Source of the DNA: Telmatospirillum sp.
GTDB taxonomy: Bacteria; Pseudomonadota; Alphaproteobacteria; Rhodospirillales; Magnetospirillaceae
Assembly: GCA_031291415.1 (NCBI GenBank)
Contig: JARLJB010000118.1
Coordinates: forward strand, 1-56,074
Direction of reading: 5' to 3'
Length of the DNA stretch: 56,074 bases
The notes beneath the pieces were generated by a model. The model did no database searches. It saw only the letters and a program-made list of their open reading frames with translations, and was not told the DNA's origin. Positions 9,139 to 19,619 of the stretch are shown here, piece by piece. The position numbers and the translations under genes are program-made. Positions within the stretch are counted from its first letter, which is position 1; every line of letters begins with the position of its first letter.

Positions 9139-9147
9139 GGAGATGAC

Positions 9148-11208
9148 ATGCCCAAACTGACCATCGATGGACGTGAGGTGGAGGTCGAGGCGGGGACGTC
9201 GATTCTGCAGGCAGCAGAAGTCCTTGGCATCGAGATCCCCCGATTCTGCTATCACGAGCGCTTGGCGATCGCTGGAAATTGCCGGATGTGCATGGTCGAG
9301 GTGGCCAATAGTCCGAAGCCGGTGGCCTCCTGCGCGATGCCGGTGAGCGACGGCATGGTGGTGCGCACCAACACGCCGGTCGTCGCCAAGGCCCGCCGGG
9401 GAGCCTTGGAATTTCTGCTGATCAATCATCCACTTGACTGCCCGATCTGCGACCAGGGCGGGGAATGTGATCTGCAGGACGAAACCATGGCTTACGGCCA
9501 GGACCGCGGGCGGTTCGCCGAGAACAAGCGGGCGGTCAAGGACAAGGACTTCGGCCCGTTGGTCAAGACGACGATGACCCGCTGCATCCACTGCACCCGC
9601 TGCATCCGTTTCATCACCGATGTGGCCGGCGTTCCGGAGCTTGGGGCGACCGGGCGCGGCGAAAACATGGAAGTCGGCACCTATGTGCAAAAGGCGCTGT
9701 CGTCGGAGCTTTCCGGCAACATCATCGACCTTTGCCCGGTCGGCGCGCTGACCAGCAAGCCCTATGCCTTCACGGCGCGGTCCTGGGAATTGAAGAAGAC
9801 GGAAAGCGTCGATGTGCTCGACGCCGTCGGCGCCGCCATCCGCATCGATACGCGCGGCAACCAGGTCATGCGGATCCTGCCGCGGACGAATGATGACGTG
9901 AACGAGGAATGGCTGTCCGACAAAAGCCGTTTTTCCTATGACGCGCTGCTCCGGCAGCGGCTCGACCGCCCCTATGTCCGGCGTGACGGAAAGCTGGTCG
10001 AGGCCAGTTGGGCAGAGGCTTTCGCGGCGATCGTCAAACGGCTGAAGGGCGTTTCGGGACAATCGATCGCGGCGATCGCCGGCGATCTTGCCGACGCCGA
10101 GGCGATGGTGGCGCTCAAGGATCTGTTCGAGACGCTTGGGTCGCCGCATATCGATGGGCGCCAGGATGGCGCCAAGCTGGTCGGTCCGCGCGGTTCCTAC
10201 ATTTTCAACAGCGGCATTGCCGGTATCGATGCCGCCGACGCCCTGCTGCTGATCGGCACCAATCCGCGTAAGGAAGCGGCCGTGCTCAACGCCCGCATTC
10301 GTAAACGGTGGCTGCGCGGCGGACTGACTGTTGCCGCCGTCGGGCCGAAAGCCGATCTGACCTATCGCCACGAGGATCTGGGCGACGATCCGGCCATTCT
10401 GGCAGCCATTGCCGACGGCAGCCATCCGTTCTCCGCGACGCTGGCGGCGGCCAAGCGGCCGATGTTGATCATCGGTCAAGGGGCGCTGGCGCGACCGGAT
10501 GGAGCGATCCTGCTGGGGTTGGCCCGCAAGATCGCCGAGGCGACCGGCATGGTGTCGCCGGAGTGGAACGGTTTCAATGTCCTGCACGGGGCGGCTTCGC
10601 GGGTGGCCGCGCTTGATCTTGGGCTTGTTCCGGGACCGAGCGGACACGACGTCGAGGGGATTCTGGCGGCTGCCGAGAGCGGCGAGATTGGTTTCGTCTA
10701 TTTGCTGGGGGCTGACGAGATCGACATGGCCCGCCTGGGAAAGGCGTTCGTCGTTTATCAGGGCCATCATGGCGACGCCGGGGCGCATCGGGCCGATGTG
10801 ATCCTGCCGGGCGCCGCCTATACCGAGAAGAACGCCACCTATGTCAATACCGAGGGGCGGGTCCAGCGAACCAGGTTAGCCGTCTTCCCGCCAGGTGAGG
10901 CCAAAGAGGATTGGAAGATCCTGCGCGCCTTGTCCGAGGCGTTGGGGCAGAAGCTTCCCTACGACAACATCGGCGAAGTGCGGGCCCGTATGGCCGTCGC
11001 CAATCCGGTTTTCGGTGGGACCGATGTCCTGGAGCCGGCGCCCTGGGGGCCGTTCGGAGCGGAAGGAACACCTTCGTCCGAGCCGCTGGTCTCGCCCATC
11101 GACAATTTCTACATGACCGATGCCATCAGTCGCGCCTCGAAAACGATGGCGGTGTGTACAGCCACCTTTGTCGGTTGCGCTCACGAGAGGACCGGGACCC
11201 ATGGCTGA
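9148..11208 (+). CDS. nuoG: NADH-quinone oxidoreductase subunit G (75 kDa)
   Basis: A 686-residue subunit that carries several iron-sulfur clusters between NuoE/F and NuoI. The N-terminal ferredoxin domain has the [2Fe-2S] ligands C34, C45, C48, C62. H94, C98, C101, C107 ([14 protein letters not shown]) bind N5, and C146, C149, C152 (CIHCTRC) with a later CPVGA cysteine bind N4. The C-terminal half is a molybdopterin-oxidoreductase-like fold without evidence for a cofactor. Length is usual for alphaproteobacteria. The stop overlaps the nuoH start codon region by 8 bp. Confidence 0.96.
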   Translation: MPKLTIDGREVEVEAGTSILQAAEVLGIEIPRFCYHERLAIAGNCRMCMVEVANSPKPVASCAMPVSDGMVVRTNTPVVAKARRGALEFLLINHPLDCPICDQGGECDLQDETMAYGQDRGRFAENKRAVKDKDFGPLVKTTMTRCIHCTRCIRFITDVAGVPELGATGRGENMEVGTYVQKALSSELSGNIIDLCPVGALTSKPYAFTARSWELKKTESVDVLDAVGAAIRIDTRGNQVMRILPRTNDDVNEEWLSDKSRFSYDALLRQRLDRPYVRRDGKLVEASWAEAFAAIVKRLKGVSGQSIAAIAGDLADAEAMVALKDLFETLGSPHIDGRQDGAKLVGPRGSYIFNSGIAGIDAADALLLIGTNPRKEAAVLNARIRKRWLRGGLTVAAVGPKADLTYRHEDLGDDPAILAAIADGSHPFSATLAAAKRPMLIIGQGALARPDGAILLGLARKIAEATGMVSPEWNGFNVLHGAASRVAALDLGLVPGPSGHDVEGILAAAESGEIGFVYLLGADEIDMARLGKAFVVYQGHHGDAGAHRADVILPGAAYTEKNATYVNTEGRVQRTRLAVFPPGEAKEDWKILRALSEALGQKLPYDNIGEVRARMAVANPVFGGTDVLEPAPWGPFGAEGTPSSEPLVSPIDNFYMTDAISRASKTMAVCTATFVGCAHERTGTHG

Positions 11209-12214
11209 GCTTTGGACGGGCTATGTCTGGCCGACGGCGGTGATCGTTGCCCGGATCCTTGCCATCGTATTGCCGCTTCTGGTGGCGGTGGCCTACCTGA
11301 CCTTGGCAGAACGCAAGGTCATCGGCGCGATCCAGATGCGCAAAGGTCCGAACGTCGTCGGTCCTTTCGGACTGCTGCAGCCGGTTGCCGACGGCCTCAA
11401 GCTGTTCTTCAAGGAAACCATCGTTCCGACCGGCGCCAGCAAGGTGGTGTTTTTCATCTCGCCGGCTCTGACCTTCATCCTGGCTCTGGTGGCCTGGGCC
11501 GTGATTCCCTTCGACGAGGGCTGGGTGCTGGCCAACATCAATGTCGGCGTGCTCTACCTGTTCGCCATTTCGAGCCTGGGTGTCTACGGCATCATCATGG
11601 CCGGCTGGGCATCCAATTCGAAATATGCCTTCCTGGGTGGTTTGCGGGCGGCGGCGCAGATGGTGTCCTATGAGGTCTCGATCGGCTTCGTGATGATCTC
11701 GGTGCTGCTTTGCGTCGGTTCCCTTAACTTGACGGATATCGTTCACGCGCAGGCCGAGAAGGGCTGGTTCGTCTTCTGGCATTTGCCGATGTTCGTGATC
11801 TTCTATACGTCCTGCCTGGCCGAGACCAACCGCTCGCCCTTCGATCTGATGGAGGCCGAGTCCGAACTGGTCACCGGCTACAACGTCGAATATTCGGCGA
11901 TGACCTTCGCGCTCTTCTACCTTGGCGAATATGCCAACATGATTCTCGTTTGCGCGATGACCACCGTGTTGTTCCTCGGCGGCTGGCTGTCGCCGCTGCC
12001 GTTCGCGCCTTTTACCGCAGTGCCGGGAATCATCTGGTTCGCCCTTAAGGTCTCTGTGCTGTTGTTTGGCTTTCTGTGGATCCGCGCCACCTTCCCGCGT
12101 TACCGCTTCGACCAGCTGATGCGTCTGGGCTGGAAGGTCTTCCTGCCATTTTCGCTGGTTTGGCTGATCCTGACCGCAGGTGTGCTGGAATTCGGCGGCT
12201 GGCTGCCGAAGTGA
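11201..12214 (+). CDS. nuoH: NADH-quinone oxidoreductase subunit H
   Basis: A 337-residue membrane subunit with about eight helices, forming the entry to the quinone chamber at the junction of the two arms. Conserved cytoplasmic loops are present: [20 protein letters not shown] near the start, and [19 protein letters not shown] around residue 205, whose acidic residues belong to the E-channel. I choose the ATG at 11201 ([10 protein letters not shown]), 8 bp after GAGAGG; upstream in-frame starts lie within nuoG. nuoI follows after 11 bp. Confidence 0.97.
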   Translation: MAELWTGYVWPTAVIVARILAIVLPLLVAVAYLTLAERKVIGAIQMRKGPNVVGPFGLLQPVADGLKLFFKETIVPTGASKVVFFISPALTFILALVAWAVIPFDEGWVLANINVGVLYLFAISSLGVYGIIMAGWASNSKYAFLGGLRAAAQMVSYEVSIGFVMISVLLCVGSLNLTDIVHAQAEKGWFVFWHLPMFVIFYTSCLAETNRSPFDLMEAESELVTGYNVEYSAMTFALFYLGEYANMILVCAMTTVLFLGGWLSPLPFAPFTAVPGIIWFALKVSVLLFGFLWIRATFPRYRFDQLMRLGWKVFLPFSLVWLILTAGVLEFGGWLPK

Positions 12215-12225
12215 GGAGAAAGTCC

Positions 12226-12714
12226 ATGTCGTTCCTCGATCGTACCGCGCGAACCTGGCTGTTGACCGAACTTCTCTCCGGTATGGCGGTGACGCTGCGC
12301 TATTTCTTTTCCCCGAAGGTGACCATCAATTATCCCTTCGAGAAGAATCCCATAAGTCCGCGCTTTCGCGGCGAGCATGCGCTGCGCCGCTATGCCAACG
12401 GCGAAGAACGATGCATCGCCTGCAAGCTGTGCGAAGCGGTCTGCCCCGCCCAGGCAATCAGCATCGAGGCGGAGCCGCGCGCCGATGGCAGTCGGCGCAC
12501 GACCCGCTACGACATCGACATGACGAAGTGCATCTATTGTGGATTCTGTCAGGAAGCCTGCCCGGTCGATGCCATCGTCGAGGGGCCGAATTTCGAGTTC
12601 GCCACCGAGACCCGGGCGGAGCTGATGTACGACAAGGCCAAGCTGTTGTCCAACGGCGACCGATGGGAGACCGAATTGGCCGCCCGTCTGACCGCCGACG
12701 CGCCTTACCGGTGA
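12226..12714 (+). CDS. nuoI: NADH-quinone oxidoreductase subunit I (2x[4Fe-4S])
   Basis: A 162-residue ferredoxin-like subunit that carries clusters N6a and N6b and passes electrons to N2. Two perfect CxxCxxCxxxCP motifs are visible: C63/C66/C69/C73 and C102/C105/C108/C112. The start at 12226 ([10 protein letters not shown]) follows GAGGAGAA by 5 bp. After this gene the otherwise tightly packed operon opens to a 144-bp gap holding a palindromic repeat. Confidence 0.97.
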   Translation: MSFLDRTARTWLLTELLSGMAVTLRYFFSPKVTINYPFEKNPISPRFRGEHALRRYANGEERCIACKLCEAVCPAQAISIEAEPRADGSRRTTRYDIDMTKCIYCGFCQEACPVDAIVEGPNFEFATETRAELMYDKAKLLSNGDRWETELAARLTADAPYR

Positions 12715-12745
12715 GGGATTGATGACCGTACGTCCAACCGTAATA

Positions 12746-12830
12746 ACCCCACCCCCAATCCCTCTCCACAAGGGGGAGGGGCTTTGTCACTGCTCCCCTC
12801 CCCTTGATGGGGGGGGGTTGGGGGTGGGGT
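12746..12830. repeat. Palindromic GC-rich repeat between nuoI and nuoJ
   Basis: The left arm (12746-12781, ACCCCACCCCCAATCC then AAGGGGGAGGGG) and the right arm (about 12795-12830) are near-complete inverted copies. Each arm also contains its own C-run/G-run mini-hairpin. This pattern resembles dispersed intergenic palindromes found in alphaproteobacterial genomes. It sits inside the nuo operon, 32 bp after nuoI and 28 bp before nuoJ. In the transcript it would fold into a very stable hairpin that could stabilise the upstream mRNA or reduce read-through. No T-run follows, so a strong terminator is unlikely. Confidence 0.85.
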
Positions 12831-12858
12831 GGATATACGTCAGTCAGGGGAGTGCCGC

Positions 12859-13470
12859 ATGATCCAGGCTCTGGTCTTTTACCTGTTCGCCGCTGTCGCG
12901 GTGGCGAGCGGTGTGATGGTCATTTCGGCGCGTAATCCCGTACATGCCGTGTTGTTTCTTATCCTCACGTTCTTCAATGCGGCGGGATTGTTCCTGCTGT
13001 GCGGCGCCGAATTCCTCGCCATGGTTCTGGTGGTGGTCTATGTCGGCGCGGTGGCGGTCCTGTTCCTGTTCGTCGTCATGCTGCTCGATATCAACTATCT
13101 GAAGCTGCGCGAGGGATTTCTTCAATATCTGCCGACCGGTGCGCTGATCGGGCTGGTGTTGTTGGCGGAACTGCTGCTGGTGTTCGGAAGCTGGAAGTTT
13201 GCCCCGGACGCGCCGTTGTCGGTCGGCACACATGTTCCCGATCCGGCCGTGGTGACCAATACGGACGCCATCGGGCGGCTGCTCTACACCGAATATTTCT
13301 ATCTGTTCCAGATTGCCGGACTCGTCCTTCTCGTGGCGATGATCGGTACCATCCTTTTGACGTTGCGCAGCCGAACCGGCGTGCGCAAGCAGAAGATCAG
13401 TTCACAGGTCACCCGGACCAAGGCCGATTCGGTCGAGATCCGCAAGGTACCGAGTGGGGGAGGGATCTGA
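12859..13470 (+). CDS. nuoJ: NADH-quinone oxidoreductase subunit J
   Basis: A 203-residue membrane subunit with five predicted helices. [19 protein letters not shown] around residues 60-78 is the conserved TM3 with the pi-bulge region that gates proton transfer. The start ATG at 12859 follows AGGGGAG by 6 bp; an in-frame upstream start at 12829 lies in the palindromic repeat and is unlikely. The C-terminal 35 residues are basic and cytoplasmic. The stop codon overlaps the nuoK ATG by one base. Confidence 0.96.
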   Translation: MIQALVFYLFAAVAVASGVMVISARNPVHAVLFLILTFFNAAGLFLLCGAEFLAMVLVVVYVGAVAVLFLFVVMLLDINYLKLREGFLQYLPTGALIGLVLLAELLLVFGSWKFAPDAPLSVGTHVPDPAVVTNTDAIGRLLYTEYFYLFQIAGLVLLVAMIGTILLTLRSRTGVRKQKISSQVTRTKADSVEIRKVPSGGGI

Positions 13471-13781
13471 TGCTGGAAATCGGCCTTGCGCATTATTTGA
13501 CGGTCGGTGCCATCCTGTTCACTTTGGGCGTGTTCGGCATCTTCCTGAACCGCAGGAACGTCATCACGATCCTGATGTCCATCGAGCTGATGCTGCTCGC
13601 GGTGAACATCAATTTCGTCGCGTTCTCGTATTTTCTCAATGATTTGGTCGGTCAGATCTTCGCCATGTTCGTTCTGACCGTGGCGGCCGCGGAAACGGCC
13701 ATCGGATTGGCCATCATCGTGGTGTTCTTCCGCAACCGCGGCACAATCGCGGTGCAAGACATCAATCAGATGAAAGGGTAG
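13470..13781 (+). CDS. nuoK: NADH-quinone oxidoreductase subunit K
   Basis: A 103-residue, three-helix membrane subunit of the MrpC/NuoK family. The two buried glutamates of proton translocation appear in [19 protein letters not shown] (helix 2) and [13 protein letters not shown] (helix 3). Full length and normal. The ATG shares its first base with the nuoJ stop codon (TGATG), so the two are probably coupled. nuoL follows after 6 bp. Confidence 0.97.
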   Translation: MLEIGLAHYLTVGAILFTLGVFGIFLNRRNVITILMSIELMLLAVNINFVAFSYFLNDLVGQIFAMFVLTVAAAETAIGLAIIVVFFRNRGTIAVQDINQMKG

Positions 13782-13787
13782 GCGGGA

Positions 13788-15716
13788 ATGTACACAGCCA
13801 TCGTCTTCCTGCCGTTATTGGCTTCGATCATCGCCGGATTCTTCGGCCGGGCGATCGGTGACAAGGGTGCCCAGTTCGTCACCTGCGCCGCTGTCGGTCT
13901 GTCAGCGCTGCTGTCGATCCCGATCTTCATCGAAGTGGTCTTGAACGGACACACGACCACAGTCCAGTTGCTGACCTGGATCAGCTCGGGCGATGCCGAG
14001 GAAACCTGGGCGTTGCGGTTCGACGCGCTGACGGCGGTGATGCTCGTCGTCGTCAACTGGGTGTCGTTCATGGTGCATGTCTATTCCATCGGCTACATGC
14101 ATCACGATCCTTCGGTGCCCCGTTTCCAGAGCTATCTGTCGTTTTTCACCTTCGCCATGCTGATGCTGGTCACCGCCGACAATCTGGTGCAGATGTTCTT
14201 CGGATGGGAAGGCGTCGGTGTCGCCTCCTACCTGCTGATCGGTTTCTGGTATGAAAAGCCGTCGGCCTGCGCGGCCGCCATCAAGGCGTTCGTCGTCAAC
14301 CGGGTCGGCGACTTCGGCTTTGCGCTTGGTATTTTCGGCATCTATGTGCTGTTCGGTACGGTCAATTTCGATCCGATCTTTGCGGCGGTGCCATCCAAGG
14401 CAAGCGTCGTCATGCATGTGTTCGGGCTCGATGCCAATGCCGTGACGGTTTGTTGTCTGCTGCTGTTCGTCGGTGCCATGGGCAAGTCGGCGCAGCTTGG
14501 ACTGCACACCTGGCTTCCCGATGCCATGGAGGGGCCGACACCGGTTTCGGCGTTGATCCACGCCGCCACCATGGTGACAGCCGGCGTCTTTATGGTCGCC
14601 AGGATGTCGCCTCTGTTCGAATATTCGCAAGTTGCGCTCAATGTCGTAACGGTGGTGGGCGGTCTGACGGCGATTTTCGCGGCGACTGTCGGCTGCGTGC
14701 AAAACGACATAAAGCGGATCATCGCTTATTCGACCTGCTCGCAGCTGGGTTACATGTTCTTCGCCATCGGCGTGTCGGCCTACCAGGCCGGTATCTTCCA
14801 TCTATTTACCCACGCCTTCTTCAAGGCCTTGCTGTTCTTGGGCGCCGGCTCGGTGATCCACGCCATGTCCGACGAGCAGGACATCCGCCGGATGGGGGGG
14901 ATTTGGAAGCGTATCCCGCTGACCTGCGTGCTGATGTACATCGGCAGTATCGCGCTCGCCGGCGTTCCGCCGTTTTCCGGCTACTGGTCGAAAGACACCA
15001 TCCTTGAGGCGGCGTGGGGCTCTGGCACGCTGATCGGCCAGTTCGCCTATGTGCTGGGGGTTGCCGCGGCCTTCCTGACAGCCTTCTATTCCTGGCGCCT
15101 GTTGATCCTGACATTCCACGGCAAGCCTCGGGCGGACGAGCATGTGATGGCTCACGTCCATGAATCGCCGGCGGTGATGACGGTGCCGCTGATGGTGCTG
15201 GCGGCCGGTGCGATTTTCGCCGGCTACGTCGGGCACGAGGATTTCGTCGGTGAGGGCATGGGGCGGTTCTGGGGAAAGGCGATCTTTCTCCTCGATGATC
15301 ACGAGGCCTTGCACAACGCGCATCACGTGCCGACAACGATCAGTCTGCTGCCGACCATCGTGGCAGTTGGCGGTATCGCGCTCGCCTATGTGATGTACCT
15401 GTTCGCGCCGGCCTTGCCCCGCTTCCTGGCTCGCCATTTTGGCGCGATCTATCGCTTTTTGCTCAACAAATGGTATTTCGACGAGCTTTACGACTGGCTC
15501 TTCATCAAACCGGCCTTCTGGTTGGGCAACGGCTTGTGGAAGGGGGGCGACGGAGCGGTCATCGACGGCTGCGGACCCGATGGCGTGGCCGCGGTGACCC
15601 GCGATCTTGCCCGCCGCGCCAGCGCTTTGCAGAGCGGCTACCTGTACCATTATGCCTTTGCCATGTTGATCGGTGTCGCGGCGTTCGTGACCTGGTACAT
15701 CGTCAGAGTGGGGTGA
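13788..15716 (+). CDS. nuoL: NADH-quinone oxidoreductase subunit L (antiporter-like)
   Basis: A 642-residue proton-pumping subunit of the Mrp-antiporter type. The conserved core includes [20 protein letters not shown] with the channel glutamate, [25 protein letters not shown] with the key lysine, and [17 protein letters not shown]. The C-terminal part forms the long lateral helix that runs beside NuoM and NuoN, ending in another membrane anchor. Length is typical. It is followed after 6 bp by nuoM. Confidence 0.97.
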   Translation: MYTAIVFLPLLASIIAGFFGRAIGDKGAQFVTCAAVGLSALLSIPIFIEVVLNGHTTTVQLLTWISSGDAEETWALRFDALTAVMLVVVNWVSFMVHVYSIGYMHHDPSVPRFQSYLSFFTFAMLMLVTADNLVQMFFGWEGVGVASYLLIGFWYEKPSACAAAIKAFVVNRVGDFGFALGIFGIYVLFGTVNFDPIFAAVPSKASVVMHVFGLDANAVTVCCLLLFVGAMGKSAQLGLHTWLPDAMEGPTPVSALIHAATMVTAGVFMVARMSPLFEYSQVALNVVTVVGGLTAIFAATVGCVQNDIKRIIAYSTCSQLGYMFFAIGVSAYQAGIFHLFTHAFFKALLFLGAGSVIHAMSDEQDIRRMGGIWKRIPLTCVLMYIGSIALAGVPPFSGYWSKDTILEAAWGSGTLIGQFAYVLGVAAAFLTAFYSWRLLILTFHGKPRADEHVMAHVHESPAVMTVPLMVLAAGAIFAGYVGHEDFVGEGMGRFWGKAIFLLDDHEALHNAHHVPTTISLLPTIVAVGGIALAYVMYLFAPALPRFLARHFGAIYRFLLNKWYFDELYDWLFIKPAFWLGNGLWKGGDGAVIDGCGPDGVAAVTRDLARRASALQSGYLYHYAFAMLIGVAAFVTWYIVRVG

Positions 15717-15722
15717 CGCGTG

Positions 15723-17237
15723 ATGATTGACTGGCCTTTGCTTTCCATCACGACCTTCCTGCCTCTGCTGGGAGCGGCGTTCATTTTGACAATTCGCGGC
15801 GACGCGCTGGTGGTTGCGCGAAATGCCCGCAACGTGGCCTTGCTGACCAGTCTTGCGACGTTCCTGGTGTCGCTGCTGGCGTGGACGAATTTCAATTCCG
15901 GCACGGCTGATTTCCAATTGGTCGACCAGGCGAGCTGGCTGCCGGGATTCGACATTTCCTACAAGGTCGGGGTCGACGGCATTTCGCTGTTCTTCGTGCT
16001 GCTGTCGACCTTTCTGACGCCGCTTTGCATCCTTTCCGCGTGGGAGGCCGTGCAGGTGCGGGTCAAGGAATACATGATCTCGTTCCTGATCCTCGAAACC
16101 ATGATGGTCGGCATGTTCTGCGCCCTCGATCTGGTGCTGTTCTACGTTTTCTTCGAGGGCGTGCTGATCCCGATGTTCATCATCATCGGCGTTTGGGGAG
16201 GACCGCGCCGCGTCTACGCGGCCTTCAAGTTCTTCCTCTACACGCTGCTGGGATCGGTGCTGATGCTGTTGGCCGTTCTGGCCATGTATTTCGACGCCCA
16301 CACCACCGATATTCAGGTGCTGATCGCCCATTCCTTCCCGCTTGGCCTGCAGCCATGGCTGTGGTTGGCCTTTTTCGCCTCCTTCGCGGTGAAGGTGCCG
16401 ATGTGGCCGCTGCATACCTGGCTGCCGGACGCCCATGTCGAAGCGCCGACCGCCGGTTCGGTTATCCTGGCCGGTGTGCTTCTGAAGATGGGCGGTTACG
16501 GATTCCTCCGCTTTTCGCTGCCGATGTTCCCGGTCGCGTCGCACTATTTCGCGCCTCTGGTCTTTACCCTGTCGATCGTCGCGGTGATCTACACCTCGCT
16601 GGTGGCACTGGTGCAGCAGGATATGAAGAAGCTGATCGCCTACAGCTCGGTGGCGCACATGGGCTTTGTGACCATCGGCGTCTTTACCGTGCAGGTACAG
16701 GGCGTCGAGGGGGCGATCTTCCAGATGCTGTCGCATGGCGTGGTGTCTGCCGCGCTGTTCCTCTGCGTCGGCGTGGTTTACGACCGCATGCACACGCGCG
16801 AGATCAACCGGTACGGCGGTTTGGCCAGCCGGATGCCGGCTTATGCCGTCGTCTTCATGCTGTTTACCATGGCCTCGATCGGTCTGCCCGGAACGTCAGG
16901 CTTCATCGGGGAATTCCTGGTGCTGATGGGGGCTTTCCAGGTCAATAGCTGGATCTCGCTGTTCGCCGCCACCGGGTTGATCCTTGGTCCGTCCTACATG
17001 CTCTATCTTTATCGGCGGGTTATTTTCGGCAAACTGGTTCGCGAGGATCTGAAGTCGATTCTCGATCTGAGCCGACGGGAAATCGCGGTGTTCGTGCCGT
17101 TGATTCTCGTGGTTCTGTGGATGGGCGTCTATCCGTCCTCGTTCCTGGGGCCAATGCATGCCTCGGTGGCGAAATTGATCAATGACTACCAGCTCGCGCA
17201 GACTGTCGCCAATTCGGCGTCGGTTGCGGTGCGCTGA
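15723..17237 (+). CDS. nuoM: NADH-quinone oxidoreductase subunit M (antiporter-like)
   Basis: A 504-residue antiporter-like membrane subunit with about 14 helices. [19 protein letters not shown] has the conserved glutamate, and [19 protein letters not shown] and [17 protein letters not shown] match the proton-channel helices of the family. The frame opens GTG-ATG (15720, 15723); I use the ATG. nuoN follows after 16 bp. Confidence 0.97.
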   Translation: MIDWPLLSITTFLPLLGAAFILTIRGDALVVARNARNVALLTSLATFLVSLLAWTNFNSGTADFQLVDQASWLPGFDISYKVGVDGISLFFVLLSTFLTPLCILSAWEAVQVRVKEYMISFLILETMMVGMFCALDLVLFYVFFEGVLIPMFIIIGVWGGPRRVYAAFKFFLYTLLGSVLMLLAVLAMYFDAHTTDIQVLIAHSFPLGLQPWLWLAFFASFAVKVPMWPLHTWLPDAHVEAPTAGSVILAGVLLKMGGYGFLRFSLPMFPVASHYFAPLVFTLSIVAVIYTSLVALVQQDMKKLIAYSSVAHMGFVTIGVFTVQVQGVEGAIFQMLSHGVVSAALFLCVGVVYDRMHTREINRYGGLASRMPAYAVVFMLFTMASIGLPGTSGFIGEFLVLMGAFQVNSWISLFAATGLILGPSYMLYLYRRVIFGKLVREDLKSILDLSRREIAVFVPLILVVLWMGVYPSSFLGPMHASVAKLINDYQLAQTVANSASVAVR

Positions 17238-17253
17238 GGGGGAGGGAAGAGAC

Positions 17254-18693
17254 GTGTCGGAACTGCCGAACTTCGCCCCGGCTTTGCCGGAAATCTTCAT
17301 AGCCCTGTCAGCGATCGCGCTTCTGCTGCTGGGGGTCTTTCGCAAGGATGACACGACCCAAGGTATCTCGGCCCTGGCGATCGTCGCCATGCTGTTCGCC
17401 GGGCTTTTGGTGCCGGCGGCGGCGGGCGGTCGCTCGGTGACCTTCGGCGGCATGTTCGTGGTCGATGGATTTTCGGTTTTCGCCAAGATTTTGGTGTTGC
17501 TGGCGTCCGGTTTCACTCTGGGGATGTCGGTGAACTGGCTGGTTCGGGAAAAGCTCGGCCGTTTCGAATATCCGGTTCTGGTGTTGCTGGCCACGCTCGG
17601 CATGATGCTGATGATCTCGGCCAACAATCTGATTGCGCTCTATCTTGGTCTCGAACTGCAAAGCTTGGCGCTTTATGTGCTGGCGGCCTATCAGCGCGAC
17701 AGTGGCCGGGCGACAGAGGCCGGGCTCAAGTATTTTGTCCTGGGGTCTCTGGCCTCGGGCATGCTGCTTTACGGGTCGTCGTTGATTTACGGTTTTGCCG
17801 GATCGACCGGCTTCGACGCCTTGGCCCGGTCTTTCAGCCAAGGAGCGCCGATCGGCGTCATCGTCGGCGTGGTCTTCGTCCTGGCCGCCATAGCGTTCAA
17901 GATTTCGGCGGTGCCTTTCCACATGTGGACGCCCGACGTCTATGAAGGGGCGCCGACACCGGTGACGGCCTTCTTTGCCGTCGGTCCAAAAATCGCCGCC
18001 TTTGCCATGCTGGTCCGCGTGATGGTTGGTCCGTTCGGCGATCTCACTCATCAATGGAGCCAGGTGATCGTCTTCATTTCGATCGCCTCGATGGTGTTGG
18101 GCGCCTTCGGTGCCATCGCCCAGAACAATATCAAGCGTATGATGGCCTACAGTTCCATCGGTCATGTCGGTTATGCGCTGATCGGCCTGGCTGTCGGCGA
18201 TCAGGTCGGCATCCGCGGCGTGCTCGTTTACCTGGCCATCTACCTGTTCATGAATGTCGGAACCTTCGCGGTGATTCTTTCGATGCGCCAGAAGGGGCGC
18301 CTGATGGAAGGGATCGATGATCTTGCAGGCTATTCCAGAAGCCATCCGATGACTGCAGTGGCGCTGGCCGTCTTCATGCTATCGATGGCGGGGATTCCGC
18401 CGCTGGCCGGTTTCTGGGGCAAGTTTTATGTGTTCATGGCCGCAATCGACAAGGGCTATGTCGGCTTGGCGATCATCGGTGTCGTGACCAGTGTGGTGAG
18501 CGCTTTTTACTATTTGCGTATCATCAAAGTCATGTATTTCGATGAGCCGGTCGAGGTTCTCGATCACGGGACGGGCAAAGGGCTGTCCTTTATCGTCGCC
18601 GTCAATGCCGTGCTGGTTGCCCTCTTCATCTTTGCGCCATCGTCGCTGGTGTCGAGCGCCGGGACCGCCGCGGCAGCCCTGTTTGGTGGATGA
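17254..18693 (+). CDS. nuoN: NADH-quinone oxidoreductase subunit N (antiporter-like)
   Basis: A 479-residue third antiporter-like subunit. [20 protein letters not shown] holds the channel glutamate, [20 protein letters not shown] the lysine/histidine segment, and [20 protein letters not shown] the conserved broken helix. I start at GTG 17254, which follows GGGAGGGAAGA at good spacing; an earlier in-frame start would overlap nuoM by 56 bp. It is the last complex I gene, and its stop codon overlaps the birA start. Confidence 0.96.
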   Translation: MSELPNFAPALPEIFIALSAIALLLLGVFRKDDTTQGISALAIVAMLFAGLLVPAAAGGRSVTFGGMFVVDGFSVFAKILVLLASGFTLGMSVNWLVREKLGRFEYPVLVLLATLGMMLMISANNLIALYLGLELQSLALYVLAAYQRDSGRATEAGLKYFVLGSLASGMLLYGSSLIYGFAGSTGFDALARSFSQGAPIGVIVGVVFVLAAIAFKISAVPFHMWTPDVYEGAPTPVTAFFAVGPKIAAFAMLVRVMVGPFGDLTHQWSQVIVFISIASMVLGAFGAIAQNNIKRMMAYSSIGHVGYALIGLAVGDQVGIRGVLVYLAIYLFMNVGTFAVILSMRQKGRLMEGIDDLAGYSRSHPMTAVALAVFMLSMAGIPPLAGFWGKFYVFMAAIDKGYVGLAIIGVVTSVVSAFYYLRIIKVMYFDEPVEVLDHGTGKGLSFIVAVNAVLVALFIFAPSSLVSSAGTAAAALFGG

Positions 18694-19427
18694 TGAATAC
18701 ACTGCCACCGCCTTTTCATCTGATTGCGCTCGATAACACCGACAGCACCAACGACGAGGCCAAAAGACAGGCCTCCGCCGGGGCCGGGCATGGCACCGTC
18801 ATCTGGGCCGGACGGCAGACGGCCGGACGCGGCCGTCGCGGCCGCAACTGGGTCTCGGTGGAGGGCAATCTGCATTGCTCCTTTCTGCTCGACCCGGGTC
18901 GTCCGCTGGCCGAGGCGCCGCAGTTGGCTTTCGTGGCGGCGGTCGCCGTGCGGGCCGCACTGGCGGAATTGGCTCCCGGCGCCCTGTTCCAGGTGAAATG
19001 GCCGAATGATGTTTTGTGCCACGGCAAGAAGATCGTCGGCATGCTGCTTGAGCAGGCGGCGCCGCTGATCGTCGTCGGGATTGGCGTCAACATCGCCGAG
19101 GCGCCCGAACCAGGTCTCTATCCGACCGCCTGTCTGCGACAACTGGGCTGCGGTGCGCGACCTTTCGACGTGCTGGCCGGTATCGCCTCGCAACTGGCGG
19201 AGTGGTACGACTGCTGGCGCCGTGATGGCTTTGCGCCGATAAGGCAGGCCTGGCTGGCTGATGCGGCAGGTCTGTCGGCGCCGATTACCGTCCGGCTTTC
19301 CGATGACGTGACGCTCGAAGGCCGGTTCGCGGGGCTCGACGCCACTGGCGCTCTGCTGCTCGAGCTTCCGAGCGGCGAGCAGAGAAAGATTCTGGCCGGC
19401 GACGTGTTCTTTTCCAGCCGGCCGTAG
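18690..19427 (+). CDS. birA: Biotin--[acetyl-CoA-carboxylase] ligase, monofunctional
   Basis: A 245-residue biotin protein ligase that activates biotin to biotinyl-AMP and attaches it to the carrier domain of acetyl-CoA carboxylase and other carboxylases. [10 protein letters not shown] near the start, [16 protein letters not shown] (about 50-65, the biotinyl-AMP loop) and [18 protein letters not shown] (about 107-124) are diagnostic. There is no N-terminal helix-turn-helix, so this is a ligase only, not a repressor. ATG-ATG occurs at 18690/18693. It overlaps nuoN by 4 bp; birA directly after nuoN is a familiar alphaproteobacterial arrangement. Confidence 0.93.
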   Translation: MMNTLPPPFHLIALDNTDSTNDEAKRQASAGAGHGTVIWAGRQTAGRGRRGRNWVSVEGNLHCSFLLDPGRPLAEAPQLAFVAAVAVRAALAELAPGALFQVKWPNDVLCHGKKIVGMLLEQAAPLIVVGIGVNIAEAPEPGLYPTACLRQLGCGARPFDVLAGIASQLAEWYDCWRRDGFAPIRQAWLADAAGLSAPITVRLSDDVTLEGRFAGLDATGALLLELPSGEQRKILAGDVFFSSRP

Positions 19428-19619
19428 ACGCTCCGTCCGGTAAAATCTTTCCCCACCCGAAAAGCTCCCGAGAAACCATAAATAGTTTTGTCAATCCCTA
19501 AAATGGAATTAGATCGATTCCAGACATCAGTTATTGTCTGCCCAATTGATGGATGTACCCATTCGGAATATATCTATCACTAGTTTCATATTGTGCGACA
19601 AGCTGATTGGGAGAGTGAG

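Noticed and set aside
8452-10788. Very long minus-strand open frame (778 codons) under nuoF/nuoG
   Set aside because: It lies entirely opposite two certain complex I genes, has His/Arg/Gln-rich antisense composition and matches no family. It is a high-GC mirror frame.
14802-16793. Minus-strand open frame of 663 codons under nuoL/nuoM
   Set aside because: Low-complexity, very rich in His/Arg/Gln, antisense to conserved membrane subunits. Not a gene.
19428-19619. Sigma28 (flagellar) promoter before the chemoreceptor
   Set aside because: I looked for TAAA-N15-GCCGATAA. TAAA and CGAT occur near 19500 but with wrong spacing, so I do not call it.
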